A DNA stretch of 64,000 bases, taken from the NCBI GenBank assembly GCA_025531455.1, contig JAMYHL010000030.1, forward strand, positions 405,713-469,712. Direction: 5' to 3'. Numbering within the stretch: position 1 is the first letter of the stretch; each line of letters begins with the position of its first letter. Made by a program: the position numbers and the translations under genes. Shown piece by piece: positions 58,296 through 64,000 of the stretch. The stretch comes from Apiotrichum sp. Y4204. Taxonomy: Eukaryota > Basidiomycota > Tremellomycetes > Trichosporonales > Trichosporonaceae. The notes beneath the pieces were generated by a model. That model had not been told where the DNA came from. It saw nothing but the letters and a program-made list of their open reading frames with translations, and ran no database searches.

Positions 58296-61200
58296 ATGGC
58301 CAAGTCCGAGAGCAAGGGGTGAGTCGGTACAGTCACGTCTAGTCACGTCCAGTCATGCTGACGAGGAAGACAACGTCAGTCGACGCTTGCCTCGTTCTTC
58401 GGGGCGCCAAAGAAAGGTCTTCCCTCATCGCAGGCGCCCGCATCGTCGCCGTTGACACAGTCAAACTCGAATGCGACGCCCCGCTCCACCACGACGGCAG
58501 CGAGGAAGGCCGCAACCACTCGGCCTTCCTCGACATCCAAGCCACCCATTCTTCATTCATCTTCATCCCCAGCCTCTTCACTTCGTACACCACCATCAGA
58601 CCCTGCCGTATCATCCCCTCTCGTCCGCCGCCGCCAACCTCGTATTGTTACCGTTGATAGCGACGACGACCAAGACGACTTGAGCCCGCCACCTCTCGAT
58701 ATTGTCCCAAAGAAGGCAAACGTCAAGGCAGCACCGCCGAAGGACATGCCGCCTGTTACCCCAACCCCACCTCGGAACGACGAAGCCATGGACGTAGACG
58801 AGTCTCCATTCCTGCCTGTGAGATCACATACTCAGGGATTGTGCTGATAGAAGACACGTCGAGCCAAGCGCAAGGCTGTCGTATACGCCGAATCCGATTC
58901 TGACTCTGGCAGCGATGTTCCTGTCACCAATGCCAGGAAGCCTCGCAAGAGCCTAAGGGTCGACGATGACGATGATGACGACTTTGTCTTTGACGAGGCT
59001 GAAGACGCAGCTCTTGGTGAGCTTTTTCCTTGGCTGGATACGTCCTAACACTTAGCTGCTGCTGCAGACGAGTATGAGGCTACCATGGCCTCTGAAGCAC
59101 CGTCCCCCTCGCCTTCCATTACATCTATTCACTCGCCCATAAAGAAATCTGGAAAAAAGTCGTTCAAGGACAAGCCGTTTGTTGCTCCCAAAGCAACAGC
59201 AAAGAAGTCAACGACCTCCTGGCTTGATGGAGCGGCATCATCATCGACGTCTCGCCCTCCCTCCAAACCCATCTCGCGTGAAAGCTCGTCTGGGAAGAAT
59301 GACTCGTCCAACTTTTTGCTCACCGCTGCTGAACGCAAAAAGCTACAGGCCAAGGAGGAGAAGCGCGAGAACGAGCAGTGCTTTGACTTCCTCATCGATA
59401 TCAAGGACAAAGATGGCAATCGCCCCGATGACCCAGACTACGACCCACGCACCATCTTCATTCCGCGCTCCTCATGGGCCACGTTCACACCGTTTGAGAA
59501 ACAGTTTTGGGAGATCAAGCAGAACCATTACGACACGGTACTCTTCTTCCAAAAGGGCAAGTTTTACGAGCTCTACGAGAACGACGCGATGATCGGCCAC
59601 CAAGAGTTTGACCTGAAGCTCACCGACCGCGTCAAGATGAAGATGGTGAGCCATGGGTGTGAATTGTGCTGATATTCAGGTCGGTGTTCCCGAGCAGTCG
59701 TTTGAGTTCTGGGCAGCAAAGTTCCTTGGCGCTGGTTACAAGGTTGGAAAGGTCGAACAGGCCGAAACGGCGATTGGCATGGAGATGCGCACCAAGGCCG
59801 CAAAGTCCGGAGGCAAGGAGATTGTCCGTCGTGAACTGGCTCAGGTCTTTACGAATGGCACCATCGTTGACGGCACCTACCTCACTACCGACGAGGCCAA
59901 CCATTGTGTGGCGGTCAAGGAATGGTCCGATGGCCCCAATGCCAATTCGTCGTTTGGCATTTGCGTCATGGATGCATCCACTGGCGAGTTCAACCTTTCG
60001 GCTTTCGACGATGACATTTGCCGCACTCGGCTGGAGACAATGTTCCGTCAAATTCGCCCCAAGGAGCTTGTCTTCGCCAAGGGCAACCTCTCAGTGTCGA
60101 CTACTCGCCTCCTCCGAAACATTCTGCCTCCGAGCACGCTTTGGCAGTCGTTCAAACCCGAGAAGGAGTTTCTGTCCGTCGACGAAACACTCTCGTCTCT
60201 CGAGAGCATCTTCGGGTCTGAGGAATTGCCTGAAGCTATCTCCGGCATGCTGGACAAGCCTCTCGCCGTGGAGGCGCTAGGTGGTATGCTATTCTATCTC
60301 CGTTCTCTCAACCTCGACAAGGACTTGATCTCGCAAAAGAACTTCAACATCTATGATCCAATCAAGCAGGGCAAGAACCTTGTTCTTGATGGGCAGACTC
60401 TGGGCCACATGGAGGTTCTTGTAAACAGTGAAGGCGGCGCCGAGGGCACTCTTCTTCATCTTCTGCAACGCTGCCTCACGCCTTTCGGAAAACGCCTCTT
60501 CCGCATCTGGCTCACTTCCCCACTCAAGGATGCCCGCGCGATCAACGAGCGACTGGACGCTGTGGAGGACCTCATGAACGCTCCTCATTTCTCTGGACAG
60601 TTCTCCCAATTGTGCAAGAACTTGCCCGATCTTGAGCGTCTCATCTCTCGTATCCACGCCGGAAGTGTCAAGCAAAACGACTTCTTGAAGGTTGTCAACA
60701 ACTTTACGAGGATCCAAGAGACGATCGAGCGTTTAACAGAAGTCTCCGAAGAGTTCGCCTCCGCGAGTGTTCGTGGCCTTCTTCGCGCTGCGCCGGACCT
60801 GCAAGCCAACCTCAAGCACATCCGCTCCATGTACAATATCGAGCAGGATGAGAAGACGATTGCAATCCTTCCCAACCCCGGCGCCGACGAGGAATGTGAC
60901 AATGCGGATGCTGAAATCGCTCGGGTCGAGGATGAACTGGACCAGCTCCTACGACAGGCAAAGAAGGCTACTGGGGCCAAAGATATCTCCTATTGGCACA
61001 GTGCTCAAGGTAACAAGGAAATCTACCAGATCCAAGTGCCGGCAAGCACCAAAGTGCCTCGCGACTGGACCAAATGTGGGGGTACAAAGGTGGGTGAAGA
61101 GCCAACTCTACGATGAAACTGACAGTAGGCCAACTCTCGTTATTACACACCGGACACGCTTCCTGTTATTCGTGAAATGCAGGAAGCTCGAGAGACCCAA

Positions 61201-62306
61201 TCCATCGCGAAGAAAAACTTTTTCCTCCGCTTGTTGGCCGAGTTCGACAAGGACCGTCTCGTGTGGCTCAAGATGATTCGTGTGGTAGCAGAGCTTGACT
61301 GTCTTGTTTCCTTGGCCAAAGCCTCGTACGATATGGACGAGCCCAAGTGCCGCCCCGAGTTTGTCGACTCAGAGCAGGCCTTTATCGACTTTGCGGAGCT
61401 TCGCCACCCATCCATGTGCCTTCAGCGTGACTTCATTCCCAACGATGTGCAGCTTGGTAAGGATGTTGCGCGGACCACGCTTCTCACTGGCCCCAACATG
61501 GCTGGTAAGAGCACCCTCCTTCGCATGACTGCGGCAGGTGTTATCATGGCCCAGATAGGTTGCTACGTCCCGGCCGCGCACGCGAAGCTCAGTCCGATTG
61601 ATAAGATCCAAACCCGCATGGGGGCTTATGACAGTGAGTTTCCGTATCACAGACATCGCTCACACCAGACATGTTTGCCAGTGCAAGTACCTTCAAGGTT
61701 GAGCTAGACGAATGCTCCAAAATTCTCCGCGAAGCTGGACCTAGGTCGTTCGTCATTCTTGACGAGTTGGGTCGTGGAACGTCGACGTTCGATGGCATGG
61801 CCATCGCCGGTGCTGTGCTGCACCACTTGTCGACTCACACCCTACCGCTGGGCTTCTTTGCTGTGCGTAACCCTATGCAGCTGTCCGTGGCACAGTAACT
61901 GACTCTTCAGACCCATTATGGTTCGCTTACCGACGACTTCCAATACCATCCCAACATCCGCAATATGCACATGCAGGTGCATGTGGACGACAACCAGGGT
62001 GTCGTTTTCTTATACAAGCTCATCACTGGGCACGCGGAGTCGTCGCACGGCACGCATGTGGCAAAGCTGGCGGGGGTGCCGCAGAACGTTATCGACCGTG
62101 CCGACGAGGTCTCAGCCCAGTTCTTCGCCGCATTCCAGGAGAAGTTAACTAGTCGCCGACAGAGCACGCTGCCTCTAACTGTGCAGGCCGACTTCGCCTG
62201 GCTCCTGCGGGTTGCGTCCGGCAAGGCTGAGGAGACGACGGCCACCATTTCTGAGCAGCTGGACATTGTGCGCCGTGCCGCTGCGGTCTTCGGTGTTTCA
62301 GCTTGA
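58296..62306 (+). CDS. MSH6: DNA mismatch repair protein Msh6
   Basis: Partner of Msh2 in MutS-alpha, which recognises base mismatches and small loops. Eight exons (58296-58318, 58370-58817, 58851-59016, 59056-59645, 59680-61089, 61129-61633, 61669-61862, 61911-62306) give 1243 residues. After splicing exon 1 to exon 2 the N-terminus reads [18 protein letters not shown], placing a PCNA-binding PIP box (QSTLASFF) at residues 11-18. A disordered acidic linker follows. The mismatch-contacting Phe-X-Glu is in [11 protein letters not shown] (about 380). The ATPase has Walker [10 protein letters not shown] (about 1000), the ST.. helix and Walker [17 protein letters not shown] (about 1075), and ATHYGSL. 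The C-terminus [16 protein letters not shown] is the usual dimer helix. Introns of 33 and 34 nt are present. Confidence 0.97.
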
Positions 62307-63190
62307 AGAAGGGGGATGGGGTTGGGGGTGGGGGGTTTAAAGCAGGGCGAAGCAGTGTCTGGCGAGCATGATAACATGGCAGGTTGTATTTGTGAGGTGT
62401 ATCATATGCATGTGCGTAGTTAGACAGGGTGCTCTGCCGCTGCTCGATGACGCTGGTTGTGTGAAGGTGGTACGAGAAACTTGCCCTGCTGCGATCCCAG
62501 GCAAATTCAACGCCCCGCGTCCTTGGCCGTTGCCTCGAAGAGCACCTGGACAGCGGCAGCCAGTCGTCACGATGTGTGGATATAATGGATAAGTACGATG
62601 GAAGATGGAGTCGATTAAACAATGCAAGTTCACAGGTCTGACCGGAGATTGACAAGCGGATGAGAATGGCACATCTTTAAGGCTTGGCGGTTCCAGTGAA
62701 GCACACTCGCTGCATGTCAGGTGCTTCGGAGGTAGCGGAGGTTATCAACAGGCTGCTGATGCGGAATGGCTGCGGTGACTACTGCACAGTGAGACCCGCT
62801 GACAGAAAACGCGACATGATTCTCTATCGCGGATGAAGTGGATGATCGAATGACCACAGAGTGAGGGTCGGACTCTACTCTACGTACTGTACGTCGTGCG
62901 CAACGCTAAGAGGGCATGCATTGATGCGATGCAGCAATCCACAACCGCCAAGGTCTTCTCCCATGGACTGGACGATGGGACGTAATCTTGCGATGCTCCT
63001 ATGGCTTTATCATCAGTCTGCACCACTCTTCTGCAAAGCCACCAACTCTTCTGCTGAACTTTGCGCTGCTTTCATGCATAGGCGCTTGTAGGAATATCAT
63101 GGGGTACCTCGCCTCGAAGGAGGCGGACCAAATACTGCATCTACTAACCGTCAAGTAGGCTAGCTATCATCTACTACGGAACGGCATCCT
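62307..63190. other. convergent 3' flanks of MSH6 and polyubiquitin
   Basis: No gene is recognised in these 884 bases. Confidence 0.5.

Positions 63191-64000
<810 letters not shown>

Overview
The window looks like nuclear DNA of a basidiomycete yeast. Every conserved protein gene except polyubiquitin (and one unrecognised single-exon frame) is split by several very short introns, mostly 33-60 nt, with GT..AG ends and a CTGAC/CTAAC branch site just before the acceptor. Coding sequence is GC-rich at third positions, CTG reads as leucine where it can be checked, and a complex I subunit is present, which excludes Saccharomyces-type yeasts. Tremellomycetes, perhaps Trichosporonales, is my best guess; this is inference from gene structure, not a database result. 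All exon joins were worked out by hand from splice signals, reading phase and family knowledge. Every multi-exon model closes in frame.

Layout: 1-310 is the 3' end of a complex I subunit (NDUFS3). 311-9201 is gene-poor, with one unrecognised Ser/Arg-rich protein (5316-6029) and a tRNA-Gly(GCC) at 8724. 9202-24000 holds a LURP-one/Tubby-like protein, ribosomal protein uS19 (RPS15), the CCR4-NOT subunit Not3/Not5 divergent from DNA polymerase epsilon subunit B (DPB2), an ER-type DnaJ of the DNAJB12/14 class, and a small BTB-like protein. 24814-30241 holds NAD malic enzyme, an intron-containing tRNA-Glu(CTC), an initiator-type tRNA-Met with a putative 6-nt intron, and a mitochondrial-type J protein. 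30242-33790 encodes the TPR co-repressor Cyc8/Ssn6, followed by about 7 kb with no recognisable gene.

40874-48613 is a compact block: a Nudix protein of the thiamine-pyrophosphokinase-related type, prefoldin subunit 5 divergent from glutamine-dependent NAD synthetase (QNS1), and aminopeptidase P. After a 4.4-kb gap come a Pho80-type cyclin (53005-54615), ribonucleotide reductase small subunit (RNR2) divergent from mismatch-repair MSH6, and, running off the right edge, polyubiquitin.

These are ordinary housekeeping genes and not an operon-like system. The one functional grouping worth noting is S-phase genes: RNR2 and MSH6 share a divergent upstream region with seven ACGCGT sites (the MluI cell-cycle box of MBF-type regulators), and DPB2 has one such site in its own upstream region. 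I found no mobile element, CRISPR array, virus-like sequence or secondary-metabolite cluster. The most unusual items are the initiator tRNA with a 6-nt intron, a 7-nt coding micro-exon, introns of 33-34 nt (one of them in-frame), and the paired 48- and 46-nt G tracts between RNR2 and MSH6.
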